Assembly (NCBI GenBank): GCA_902729315.2
Contig: LR746274.1
Span: 2,879,037 to 2,943,036 of the forward strand
Length of the DNA: 64,000 nucleotides
Direction of reading: 5' to 3'
Source of the DNA: Spirodela intermedia
Lineage: Eukaryota > Streptophyta > Magnoliopsida > Alismatales > Araceae
Positions 1 through 11,580 of the stretch are shown piece by piece; the stretch's first letter is position 1, and the number at the start of each line of letters is the position of its first letter. Both the position numbers and the translations under genes were made by a program. The notes under the pieces were generated by a model. The model was not told the DNA's origin and searched no databases. It was given only the letters and a program-made list of their open reading frames with translations.

Positions 1-2209
1 CAAAGCCTATTAAACAAACAACAATCTAATAAAACTGCAAATGACATCAAAATTTAAAGACAAAAAATACTTCGCATAAAGGTTAGGTTGATAAGTTCAT
101 TTTCGAAGCCTACATCGAAAGACATTTATGTTCCCTCCTGTTTACATTCTTTTTTTATACAACGATATTTATATAAATTAATAACGTGATGAAATCAAAT
201 ATAAGACAGAAAAGACAATTAGCGTTTTAGTAAAGAAAGAATATGAGCTAAATGATCAACCAAATATGTATCAATCCAGGCCAAAAGTAAAATACATCCA
301 TCTCTCTCATTTTTTTATTTGAAATAATTTGTACACTAATCCCTAATCCCAAGTCAGATCGAACCATACCAAGTCAATTAAGTCATCCAAAGTGTTTCAG
401 ATCACCATGTCCGAATCACTGAATAAAATAAGCTTAACTGATCAGATATCATAAAGTCGAAATATTTTTCTCATCTTGCCATATAACTTCTTTCAGAAAA
501 AAATTCCTAGAGAGAGAAAGTTAAGTCAGGGATGTGCAGGATACTGGGGGGAGTGAGAGACAGATGCTCAAAGTAGAGAGTAAGAAAGGGATACGTGGAA
601 TCTTGTTGGGGAGGTGCGTGAAGGGAGAGAGAAAAAATGCTCAAGGTGGTGAGCAATTGGGGATGTGTGGAATCTTGTGAGGGAAGAAGGAGAAAGAGAG
701 AGAGAGAGAGCATGGGGAGACATGGAGTCTGGGAGAAGAGAGGGAGGGGGAGGGGGAGTAAGAGGGTGGGAACATGGGATAACCATGCTTGCTTAACTTT
801 TGACTAGATGCAGCTTCTTCTAAATCTAAATGAAGTCAGCCTACTATAGTCGCTCAGGATGAAAGCAATAAGCCTTACCTTCCTGAATTTTCCTAGGACT
901 GAAAGTCAACAGAAAAAAATCATTGGAACTTTAATAAGATGCTGATTTTTTGAAAGGACCTAAAACCAATTAATTAATTATTAAAAAAATCCATCAAAGC
1001 GTCAAATATGAGAGCTGTTCAAAGACCCTTAAACATAACTGTCATACACGAAGATGGTATAATATATACCATAAATGCAACCACACCCAATTAAAAAACT
1101 CCAGCAGTTAAGAAACTTTTTGTTTTAGAAATGCAATTTTTCCACTCTACTCAACCACCCAAGTGGACTGCATAAAGGATAAATTACTATATTACTAAAG
1201 CGCATGATTTCTTTTTTCCATGAGGAGCGTAAACAACACCTCTTCAAAGTTGGTTTAATGTTGCCATTGAATATCGGTGCATGGAATAATGTCAGAAAAA
1301 TCTCGCATATAAAAGAACATCCATGGAACAAATATCCAATGATGTGCCATTTTCTCGACATAGGTGGCAAAAGGTTTAAATTCTCATCCATAAACATACC
1401 CACATGTTCTCGTCATCAGACTACCCCAGAATACCCTTCAAACAAAATTCTTATTTTTAGTGGCAATGGCGTCATTCAAGTATGATCTACCACCAAGTAT
1501 CTAAACCCTTGGTCTGTGATAAGTACAGGAGTCTACTGCGATGGAAGCACATAAACAGACCCCCATTCCCCAACACAAAGAACGAGGTAAATGTAACAAA
1601 AGCCTTAATCAACTCAATTCATCTCCCATCAGGACCCATCTAGTGCAACACTTGAAAAAGGCATGACTATTAACTTATGTACACAAAAGCTTGTTAGCTC
1701 CTATAAGACGATTTTTCACCACAATCCAAGTCCGTTTTCAAGAAATTGTCAGCCTTACAAAGAAAGATGTACAAGTAATCTGAAGTGAAGACCAACACAA
1801 ACTAGAACCATTAATTCTAACACCATCAAAAAGATATCAAGAAATATCTCAACGAAAAAATTAAAGAATCAAAACATGTGACTTGCCTTCGATTATTTCA
1901 TATTAATTCTTCATGACGTAACATGAAGTGTCCATTTGTTGTAATAAAATTAGAAAATAACATAAGAATGGTTCCAAATAAATACATACAGAGACAATAA
2001 ATGACCTTCCAGTTGCATGGGATGCCATTTTATCGACTAATATATTACAGAAAAATGTGGCATGGGTAGGCTCTAAAGAGCTTAAGGAATCCAATTACTG
2101 CTGATTAGAGATGACATGAGATCAAACAGGGCGAAATAGAATATCCATTGCCAAATAATTAATAACAGATTAGTATATTTTAAAATGGAATAGAAAAACA
2201 CATTCTCAC
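1..2209. other. AT-rich region 3' of the OXA1-like exon 2, no resolved gene
   Basis: The minus-strand OXA1-like gene must continue in this direction, because its second exon ends in an open phase at 2210. I searched the reverse complement for the next conserved block of that family (the segment around the PCF and TSIRRM motifs and the PGFD region) and could not find it. The open frames here are short and resemble no known protein. A purine-rich GA stretch lies at about 590-770. The missing exons may lie beyond the left edge, or the gene may be broken. Confidence 0.5.
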
Positions 2210-4712
2210 ATTTAGGAAACAACTCCGACAACTTTCGCATCTTCTTGAATTGTAATAACAGCACAGGAAGTATTGACACTCTAAGGGCAAAGGTAGAGGA
2301 AGCAATTGTTATCCACCTGAAATGTGATGTAAACTTCTGTAAAATTGCAGCTTTTAGCACTGAACGAACAACTTTGTACATGGAGATCACTCATTGAATC
2401 GAAATTCTGAATAAATTGGGCCATTAATATCACTGAACAAGAGCCGATCATTTCGACCCACATAAACGCTAGATGAAGTATGGATCACAACAACTAGATG
2501 CCTTTGTCTATTATCCTTATAGTAAAAAAAGTGACTAATTAAAAATGAAGCCAGCTCATGGACAGATACTGAAAGAATTTACTGAAAACTTAAAAGTGTA
2601 GGGGCAGTTTGATAACCAGTTTGGATTAACTAGTTTAACTTCTCCTCCGATTTGGATTCCAGTTTATCCGACTTTAAGTTTGATAACAATCTATCTCTCT
2701 CCCTGCCATAGTTTAAATTAGATTTCAGTTTAATAACAGCAAGGATAAGTTAAACAGGCTGAGTTTCTCGCTATTTGGTGCTTAGTCCAATAAGTTAAGC
2801 AACCTTAGCTGAGTTTATCCTTAACTGGGCTTCATGTGGCTCTCTCAGCCATTTCAGGTTATCAAACTCGGAAGGCTGGGTTATCTCAGATAAATTTGAA
2901 TAATCCAGCCTACTCCAGTTCTAACAGTTTATCAAACCGCTGCTGGAAGAATGGGTAAATGAAAATGATACTCTTTTAATCTAAAAGCTATAAAGAAGGG
3001 AAATAAAGACCTTTTCTTTCTAAGGTATCAGTATCTCTACTTAACCACAAGAAAAACTATTACAATGAATATGCCACGAATGCGCCAAAAAAATTATTAA
3101 ATAATTCAGTAGCATGGACCAACAAACATGTGCCGCCCTTCGAGTACAGAAGGCAGAATCTCTTGTAGAATTCTAGAGATATGACCCATTATCAGTTGAA
3201 GGAGAATGCTAGAGTACATATATCTCTTGTAGACATATGATGTGGTTGTGAGGAACCTGGACAAGAAGAGGTGACGGAACAGAGTAGAGTACATCTCTCA
3301 TGCTCTACTAAGCAGAAAATCCTAAACTGAAACAAGATCATGAAGTATCAATTAGAACAACCACGCTGTATAGTTATAACGTTCATAAACAACAAAATGG
3401 ATCCATGCGAAAAGAGAATTATAAGGTGTAAATGTAGAAGAAAAGGAAAATTTGTAAATTTACCTTTGATATGGAAGTGGGGAGTGGGGCCAAATTTTAT
3501 GCATGAAGGAGACAGTAGCATGAAAACATGAACAGAGGAAACGAACAAAACACAAGTCTACAATGTTTCAATAGTAAAAGAGACTGAGAACGGGAGGAGA
3601 AGAAAATGATACACAAATATCAGAGCACAGTCATCAGAGTGTAGGAAATCTGTTACCCAATATCTTTCTGAGAAAATAAGGTTAAAAATAGTTTCAGCGA
3701 GGAACAGTACTATCTTATCCTAATCCAAACAAGTCGGGACAAGAATATCAATACCCTAGTACTGAAGACAGAATATATGGCAATCATGAATGGAGGCTGC
3801 AGTTGGTGGCAGTCAACACCGATCCTCCACGCTCTCAAAAATGTAACAATTTAGCACTACCACCTAAGCCCACTAATTTACATATGAAATTTATTCAACC
3901 TACTCAGATATATAATATTTGGCAATCAATTCGGACCATGTTTTAACACGTTCCATTATTAAATTAATTGAATCAAAGATGTTAATCAGCATTGGTCTCA
4001 TCTTTTCTACAGATTCTTCATGCTAAGAATTTCATTTTTCAGATTCCTAAGCACCCAACTATTTGATTCCAATTAGCTCAATAGTTTTTGGACTGGGAAA
4101 TCATCAATCCAGTAAATCTGACTCAACATCCGTCTAAGCCAAAGTCCTTACTCTTCACTTCCCAGTCGCTTCTTCAAATAATTTTTTGGCAATACTTTTA
4201 AAAAAAATCTGCAAGCCTACATTACCATTCCACGTCAGAAGGTAACACACTTTTAATATGTTCCATTAAAGACACAAAGTAGACCACTCTTGCGCAGCCC
4301 AAGCCCGGTTTTCGAGAGATTACCAGGGAAGACCTGTGAACTCATGGTACCCATCCAGCAGCGAGATGACTCCCCGCACAGGAGCGTACCAGAGACTGTC
4401 CTCGCCTCCCTCGGTGCAGAGCTCGTGCAAATCCGATCCTTCAATGGAGACAGCCCCCTTTCTCACCTCACCATCCTCATGGCCACCGCCACCGCCGGTC
4501 AGTCCGTCCAACGACGAAAGTTGTCTACAGGTTCCAAGGAACGGGCTGCGGAGGCGCAGGGAGTCGTGAGAACTACCGTAGCGGGAGAAGGCGCCGCCGC
4601 GCAGTGGGAAGGGCCCGGTGTTCTGGAAGCGACCGAACAGCGCCGACGCCGATGGGTCGGGTCTGAGGCGGCGGAGGCTGGCAAGAAGACGGGTCGCTCC
4701 CATCGAGCGCAC
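2210..4712 (-). CDS. Mitochondrial OXA1/YidC/Alb3-family membrane insertase, 5' two exons (partial)
   Basis: This family inserts proteins into the mitochondrial inner membrane from the matrix side. Exon 1 is 4712 down to 4324 and opens with an Arg/Ser/Leu-rich, acid-poor N-terminus typical of a mitochondrial presequence (MRSMGATRLLASLRRLRPD). It ends with the family block SLWYAPVRGVISLLDGYHEF followed by TGLPW. The donor is CCCTG|GTAATC. Exon 2 is 2316 down to 2210; its acceptor TTTCAG|GTGGAT restores the double Trp of the family and continues ITIASSTFALRVSILPVLLL, a transmembrane segment, then QFKKMRKLSELFPK. Its likely donor is AAAT|GTGAGA. Intron 1 is about 2 kb and holds a MITE. The rest of the insertase core (three or four more membrane segments) is not visible, so the gene is partial here, or decayed. 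The block resembles the plant OXA1-like (OXA1L) branch; the exact orthologue is uncertain. Confidence 0.8.
2599..2945. mobile_element. hAT-like non-autonomous MITE in the OXA1-like intron 1
   Basis: A 347-bp AT-rich segment has imperfect terminal inverted repeats: it starts TAGGGGCAGTTTGATAA and ends TTATCAAACCGCTGCTG. Both ends share the core GTTTGATAA, and imperfect internal inverted similarity continues inward. No open frame is present. The T/CAG start and the size suit a hAT-type MITE. The 8-bp flanks (TAAAAGTG and GAAGAATG) are only loosely alike, so the target-site duplication is decayed or my ends are slightly off. Confidence 0.6.
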
Positions 4713-6137
4713 AGAGCGGGAAGAGGAATTCCGACAGCCCCGAGCATTTCTCAGGTGCCCCGTCCTTCAGACAGAATACACAGAGGAGCCCGAGGGGCCG
4801 GGCCCTTGATAGCCCGGACCCGGGTAGCCCACTACTCTACTACTCCACCACTCCTCTCCTCACCTCTATGCCGACTAGCCCAAAGCAGTGCTTTACTACC
4901 TCCCTTGAATCTGCGAGCTAGCTATTGGGCACGACTCAGCGAATTGAGTTAGAACACGAAGCAAGGTAACTCAGAAAGTAGCTGCCATATTGAGTTTTAG
5001 ACTCCACATGATTTAGGACCGGATCATGTTTAGATCACGTGGTGAGATCTTACTGATGATGGTACAGGCAGATTCTGTCTTCCTGCAAGAAAGAAAGTTC
5101 TTCGGTCATCAATTCCTGAATAGTTTTCACCATTTTTTCCACGTTGAAGAAAAATCAAATAATGATATGATGCCCCCCACTACATGAATCAATCAATGCC
5201 ATAAGCATTTTGAGGCAAAAATTCTAGGTTTATTTGGATGTTTAAGACTGAGAAAAAGATAACTCCTTTCCGGGGGGCCATCACATGTCATTTAAGGTTA
5301 AAAGCCAACTACTGAACTTGATAGATTTTCTGGGGTATGCTTGTAGATGCAATGAGCGTAGACTAGCAAGAGCAAGTTTATACGTGATCTACAAAGCAAA
5401 ACAATGACTAGTATACCCATTAAGGGAGCATGAAAATATTGGTAATGAGAGAAAGAACAACCAAAATTTTGAAGAATTCTTTTTAGTATGATCGATTAAG
5501 GATCTCTTCTTAGGAATTTATATGACATGATCAATGAAGTGTAATATGTCAAAGTTTTAAAGCATTTGAAAATAAGCCATCAGATCATATCAATCATGAT
5601 CCTTAAGTAACATAGCTATTATAAGCTATTTTCGTTTTTTGAAAAAGTGGTCTTTGAGACCATATCCTAGTTTTTTTAGCATAATGGTTTTTCTATGAAC
5701 GGGGACACCATTTTGAAGTCTTAATAATATTATAACAAAAGTCACACAAGAGTCTCAAGTTTTGCATTGATCATGGCATTTGTGAAATTGGGCATTCATT
5801 CAATTTTTATTTCCAACATTAATTTTTCAACAACCGCAAATTTTATGCAGCTGCATAGTTCAGATCACATAATTTGTTTAGTGTTATATGATGGAAAAAA
5901 ATGATCAAAATTCGAAACTATAAGATTATAGTATGTTATTCAAAGTTTAGTAAAAAAATCAAAAGATGAAAGTAGCAATGTCCATCAAGCATAGAAATGT
6001 TGGGATCAAATGGTGACTTAGCCAATTTAAGAGTTGGATTTCATTAAATTATTGGTTTCAGTCTTGAGAGAAATTAGTTTCAAATAACATGGCCGACATT
6101 GCCATCTCCTAAGATTTAATCTTACTCTAATGATTCA

Positions 6138-6177
<40 letters not shown>

Positions 6178-6430
6178 ATGAATGCATTGGTTTAAAGGCT
6201 TTTACTTCTATTTTTCAATTATAAGTCAACTCCTAGAAAGAATCATGCATAATTTCTCACACCACTGGGATTTGTGTAGAGGTATTTTTGGATTCCTCTC
6301 TCTTCCATTTTTTTAGGATTTTCTTGACTTGTATAGAGAAATGAACTACGATTTCCTCACTAATAATTTGGAATGATTAGAAATTTACAAAAATGTTGAG
6401 TTAGTATTATCATTTCTTCCTTTTACAGCA
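4713..6430. other. Intergenic, no gene seen
   Basis: The first 250 bases are GC-rich and are the likely 5' UTR and promoter side of the minus-strand OXA1-like gene. From about 4950 the sequence is AT-rich with stops in all frames. A long (CT)n tract sits at 6141-6175. I recognise no protein-coding or RNA gene. Confidence 0.5.
6141..6175. repeat. (CT)n microsatellite
   Basis: About 17 uninterrupted CT units. Seen directly in the sequence. Confidence 0.95.
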
Positions 6431-6434
6431 AGAT

Positions 6435-6700
6435 TCTTCTTTCTTTGTTCTTTTTCTTTAGATACTTCAATTTCATAACTCAACAAAGATCCCATTAATT
6501 TATCTAATGTTATTTTTCTTAAAACTTTGGCTTCCTCAATGACTATTTCTTTTTGGGTTTCCAAGATAAGGCTAAAGATTGAATTTTTCTACATAGTACT
6601 CAATTTGTGTAGGTTTCATCCGAATAGTTGAGATTGTTTATGATTTCCATGAATGTGGTGAACATGTCTTTGGTGGACAATGATGGACTCATTGTCCATC
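6435..6700 (-). mobile_element. Decayed retrotransposon gag (UBN2-type) fragment
   Basis: On the minus strand a broken frame starting near 6665 reads MFTTFMEIINNLNYSDETYT, then a stop, then CRKIQSLALSWKPKK, and further on EEAKVLRKITLDKLMGSLLS. This matches the order and spacing of the plant LTR-retrotransposon gag (UBN2) domain, in which a 'F..I.N.L...G..Y.N' block is followed by 'KI...LP..W' and 'L..L.GSL...E'. At least two stops interrupt it. It lies about 1.7 kb from a primer-binding-site-like sequence at 8379-8390 in the same orientation, so both probably belong to one decayed element whose 5' LTR lies to the right. No pol domains were found to the left. Confidence 0.7.
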
Positions 6701-8378
6701 ATGGTGAATAGTTCTTTGGTTGTTTCACATTCTTTAATCCTTTAAAATTCATTATCGTTCACAACACAATTTAATATATTAATGATTCTAGTGTTGAGAC
6801 TTCTCAAGTATCTTTTCAAGTCTTTCCTTACATGGGACGTTCTCAATTACACCCCAAACATATAGATTATAAGATTTAATGAAAATCTTCATTTTAGCAT
6901 TCTAATAAGATTAATTTTATTTATTTAATAGAAAATGTTGATTAGTCAATTAACCCTCAAATTTTTGACTTTCTAAAGTACTAGTCATGTGATCTACTTG
7001 TTATGATAAATGAGATCTTTAACAAAGATTTATTTTGATACTAATTATTCGTCCCCAAATATCTATAAAATATAATATAAGGATGGATGTTAAATCTATT
7101 ATACACGTCCTATATGATTCTTTTTTTTAAGTACGATTTTTAAATTCTGAATAAAATTATATATGATAACATGCCTTACATAATTATCAATGAGATTATT
7201 ATTTTTTTCTTTAGGCTTAAACTCAAAGACTAGAACATTTCACTTTTGACAAGTACAGTATTTTATAATAGTTAGGTCAACACACACCTGAATCCATTGT
7301 CCAAATACTCTCTCTTGAGGTTCCACTATTGACTTACAATATAAGATTCAGTGAGTCTACATCACCACACTGAATTTCAAGACTCTACGAGTCTGACTTT
7401 ATAGATTTGAAGGATTTCCCTAAGCTTGAAGTGATTTTTCTACATGGTCTCTAATCTCTTGTGAGCATTCCTTAGCAGTGCAAGAAGGTGCATTTCATCC
7501 ATGTCTCTTGATTTCGGCCAGCTGAAGGCTTCTCTTCTTTTGCAGGCCACACAGTTTTCTCCTCCAAGATCTTTGGAGGAATAACCAATCACTTGGCTGA
7601 AAGAGAAGGGACAAACAAGAGAGAGGAATACTATTGCAGGTATTGATATCTTCTCTCTCTTCAATACCCCACCTAAGATTACTTTCAAATATTGAAATCA
7701 TATACAATTATAATTCACTCCAATCAACTTATGAAAGTAATCTAAAAAGTTACATAGCATACTGAAGCTAATCTATTACTTTCCTTGCAATTTTAACATT
7801 TCTTAGTTAAATTTTTCTCATAAATAGGAAATAAGAATAAAATTTTTAACATTTTCTTCATTTTATCTCACATGAGAATATGTTATTTACCTAAGCTGGC
7901 AAGAGTACACTTTAATTTTTCACACCATGTAGTGACTCTAGCCTTTGAAACTAATTTAACTTGCTTTTAATCATATTTTTTTATTAACTAATCCAAAAAA
8001 TTCTCTATTTGAAAATGACCAAAAACACTTAATAATTTGATTTTTATGAAAACTTGTCTATAGTCATCATCATTAAATTTACTTCTTGAACTTGGAGAAA
8101 TAGACATTGAAAAATCATCAATGCCATTATCATTTGATTCAAATGTTTGTCTACACATCAAATCATTTTATTTTTCAATATGATGATGTTCTAATGAATT
8201 ATGTGAGATAAAATTTACTTCAATATCTCATTTACCTCTAGAAACATATAATACTAGTGTTTTCAAGAATTAAGAAATTATGTTTGAGATGAGGGAGATA
8301 CCTAAAGAATGTCATCTTCATTAATCTACATTTTTTACCTCAAAAATGTTGAGAGTTGAATCTAGAACTAAGTGTCTT

Positions 8379-8390
8379 GCTCTAACATCA
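8379..8390 (-). other. Retrotransposon primer-binding-site-like sequence (initiator tRNA-Met)
   Basis: On the minus strand TGATGTTAGAGC resembles the common plant primer-binding site TGGTATCAGAGC, complementary to the 3' end of initiator tRNA-Met. The same sequence is at 40951-40962 in block A' on the plus strand. The sequence 3' of it leads to the gag remnant, and the sequence 5' of it (8400 to about 9500) is the presumed 5' LTR, which is shared by blocks A, B and A'. The outer LTR edge cannot be set by homology, because the copies stay similar beyond it. Confidence 0.55.
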
Positions 8391-8399
8391 GTTGACGTG

Positions 8400-11170
8400 A
8401 TACTGATATGAGAGACAACAAGATTTGGCCATGAATCTACAAAGCACAAACCTTGATGAAGAATCCAATTCTAAACTCACATAGTTGTAGACTTTGACCC
8501 TTGAATCTATGAAGGGGCAACCTTGAATCATCTAAACAAAAAAAGATAACTTGAATTCACAAACAATGTTTAAATATACAAGCAAAGGACAATAACTTCA
8601 AATGAGGGAAAACTCGTAATACTTCCTAGATGCCTTGAAATTGCTATACATGGACTTTAAACAGGGCTAAAAAGAGGTTGGATACCCCAGAAACAACATA
8701 CTCTAAAATATAATCAAAAACATATTTTGACACCACCAATAGAAAAATAAAAACTAAAAAATATAAAAAATATAAAAAATGATTATACCCAACAAATTGG
8801 GATTGGCTCAATGATCTCATATTTTGTTTGAGCCTGATTTTAGCCTTTTTGAATTGTACAACCCATTTTTAAAATAATTGGGCCTCTAGTTTCTGGCTTC
8901 TTTGGTTTTTCTAGTACTAGGCTAGATTATTGATGGTTGTGTAGATGAACATGTGATTCACCACAATTTTTTTGTGCACCAAGTAGAGGAAGGCCTTAAG
9001 GTACTCTTAACAAGGGGGGCGGGGTGGCCAGTGTTACTAATATATCTTGATCGTTGCGTGCAAAACATATCAAATTTGAACATTTAATTTTGATTTCAAA
9101 AGAGGAAACCAAACTTGAAATTTACTGAATCTAGGTCCATCCACAAAATAACCATTGATTTCTATGCCAACTATATTTTGAAAACTCATTGAAGAAGATA
9201 GAAAAGGTGAGGGACAAAAGTGTGAAAAAAAATAGAAAATCAGCTTCTTTACTTCCTGGTTTTCATGGCTACTTCAAACCATAGACTATAGTTGTGTGAA
9301 CTTTCAAACTTCAAGCTAAAACAAATGTCCCCTTGACAGATGCCTGTTGAATCCATTTTGGCTTACAAAATATTAAGCAAAAACCAACACCAAAGGAGCG
9401 AGAGAAGAGAGAAGAGAAAAAACACATGATAGTATGAAACTATAAGAGAGGAGAGAGAAACACCCATCAATGGATTTAACTTCAGCGGCAGTAGATCAAG
9501 AAAATACAAAATAATCAAAATTTGATGACTTTAAAAATTAATCAAACTTAGGGGGTTGCAAGTGGATTGCCTCATCATGAACTTGGAATAAACATTATCT
9601 GTCTTTCACACATGGACTTTACAAGTGGGTTGCTGAAACAAAATATGAGCATGTAAACAACAAGGTCAATGAGCGGGATGACAATCTAATACTAGCGTGT
9701 GCCTTCACCCACATGATCAGATTAGTAGAAAATGAAAGTAAAACGAAATCCAGACATAAACCTAGTTCGCAAGCTCTCCCTTTCAACTATTCTGCTCATC
9801 TCTATCTACCAATCAACTTAATAGTTATTCCATCTCAATTAAAAGATAATATGCAAATTTAAGTAAGAGTTCATGAAATATATTATAAAATCTGTTTAAT
9901 ATTTATATTCATTTTTTCTTATATTTTGACATTGGTTGTGGCAATATTAAATTAACATTCTTCCCTAGTTAACATACAAAAATTATCCATCATGTGCCTC
10001 TTAGACAACTTCACATGAATCTCAAGGGAGCCAACTAATATGAGGAAGAGCTCATACATGATGGGATCAAGCTCCCAAGAGTCTCATTGGGTTCTCTACC
10101 CCTGACTGTTACCTAGTCTCTAAGATTCATAAAGTTTCATGAATTCATTTTTATAAATTATATTAATTATCTATCATTGACTTTGTGGCGTTGACATTTT
10201 TTGGATCTATGCGATGGATATTTTTTCGTTTAAGGCCTCTAACAACTCACTAGTCAGTAAATAGGACTCAGCCTTCCAAAAACCACATAGGGCCCATGGC
10301 TTGAGAACTCTTACCTCATAATCACCATCTATGGATTATTCCAGACGGTTGTTTGGATCCTGACAAGGGAATTCCATCTTCCCTTCAAAGGTGGATGTGT
10401 TCTGAGCCCACCTACGTGTCGCTGAGTTGCGTCTGGATATTATTTTTAATACGTAAAAATGATTAAAAAGAGATTAAAACTGTGCTTTGGTCTTATTTGG
10501 GCCGTAAACCTGATCTGCAAGCCAGAGTCAACCTGCAGCACTTGAATAAAACGAAGTTGTCTAGTAAATAAGGTAAAGAATAAAAGTCAAAGGGCCTTCC
10601 TAGAACTCCTTCCTAGGGTAAATACCCTTTTCGTATAATAATTTTGGTTTGAAACAAAGGTGCCTCACGAAGAGGGTAGCAATTACAAGAGTACGCCCCT
10701 ACAGGCCAGCATCGGTCACTGCTTGGCCCCCGGCCATGCATTGTGTTAAACTAGTCTAGGTCAACCCGCATGGGGTCCACTTATGTATGGCTATGGAAAA
10801 AGATTTCCGATTCATGAAATGAGATTCCTACTTCGGTGAATATGAATTTTGGGTCTATTGAACATGTTTGGCTACGATTCGATTCGAAATAGAGCCGAAC
10901 AATGATTTCAGATTTTGAGGAAGATTCTGATTCCGGCCACAAGAGAATATGTCACTAGGTGGGGGTGCCGGTGCGGACTATCCCGACGGCGGCGGCGGAG
11001 GCCGCGGAAAGAAGAACACTTCTGGCGGCAGTCAATTTAATTGCATGTAAAACCCTCGTAAGGAATTTAATTGCTTGCGGCCTCTTTCCAATATGGCCCG
11101 CATTTGACCATATTTCACATAAGGATTAAAATTATCGCGTGAGGATAACTTAATTGTCAATATTTCAGCT
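8400..11170. other. LTR-like and spacer sequence upstream of P450 copy A
   Basis: There is no gene. The segment 8763-9500 is shared with 16548-17290 and, inverted, with about 39830-40570, and is probably LTR-derived. The segments 9840-10010 and 10380-10790 also recur in A'. Near 10970 a short GC-rich stretch (GGCGGCGGCGGAGG) precedes the shared promoter segment. Confidence 0.5.
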
Positions 11171-11172
11171 GG

Positions 11173-11180
11173 CATATATG
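11173..11180 (+). promoter_or_regulatory. Candidate TATA element of P450 copy A
   Basis: CATATATG lies about 400 bases before the start codon, inside a stretch (about 11030-11250) that is strongly conserved in all three duplicate blocks (counterparts near 18348 on plus and 37738-37746 on minus). Conservation plus position suggest a core promoter. The remaining interval to the start would be a long GA-rich 5' UTR. This is inference only. Confidence 0.4.
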
Positions 11181-11270
11181 AAATCAACCTCTGCAACCTG
11201 GCGTCGTTGAACAGGACTACTCACATCTAGGACAATGAAGGCAATAATGGAGGCAGCTGTGACAGAGACA

Positions 11271-11330
11271 GAGATAGAGAGAGAGAAGAGAGAGGGAGAG
11301 AGAGAGAGGGAGAGAGAGAGAGAGAGAGAG
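11271..11330. repeat. (GA)n-rich tract in the P450 leader
   Basis: Imperfect GA runs, continued at about 11420-11480. Related GA-rich leaders precede copies B (18450-18500) and A' (37570-37650, seen as CT on plus). Confidence 0.85.
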
Positions 11331-11580
11331 ACTCAGCAAGGAAGGAAAAGAGATCGGCCGGTTTAATTCGGCCCTTAGTCTTCCTATCAAAAGGAGAAGG
11401 GTTGGGGGTGGATAGTGGATGAGAATGGAGAGAGAAGTGAGAAGAGAGAGGGAGAGAGGAGAGCGAGAGGGAGAGAGAGTCAGCAAGAAAGGAGAAGAGA
11501 TCGCCGGTTTAAATTGTCCCCTCGTCTTCCTATCAAAGGAGAAGGGTTTGGGGGGATAGTGGAGGAGACGGTAACCTCCA

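Noticed and set aside
507-786. Two overlapping Ser/Leu/Pro-rich minus-strand frames
   Set aside because: They translate a GA/CT-rich low-complexity stretch; no domain and no start context.
4290-4952. 220-codon plus-strand frame
   Set aside because: It is antisense to OXA1-like exon 1, whose minus-strand reading has clear homology and splice sites.
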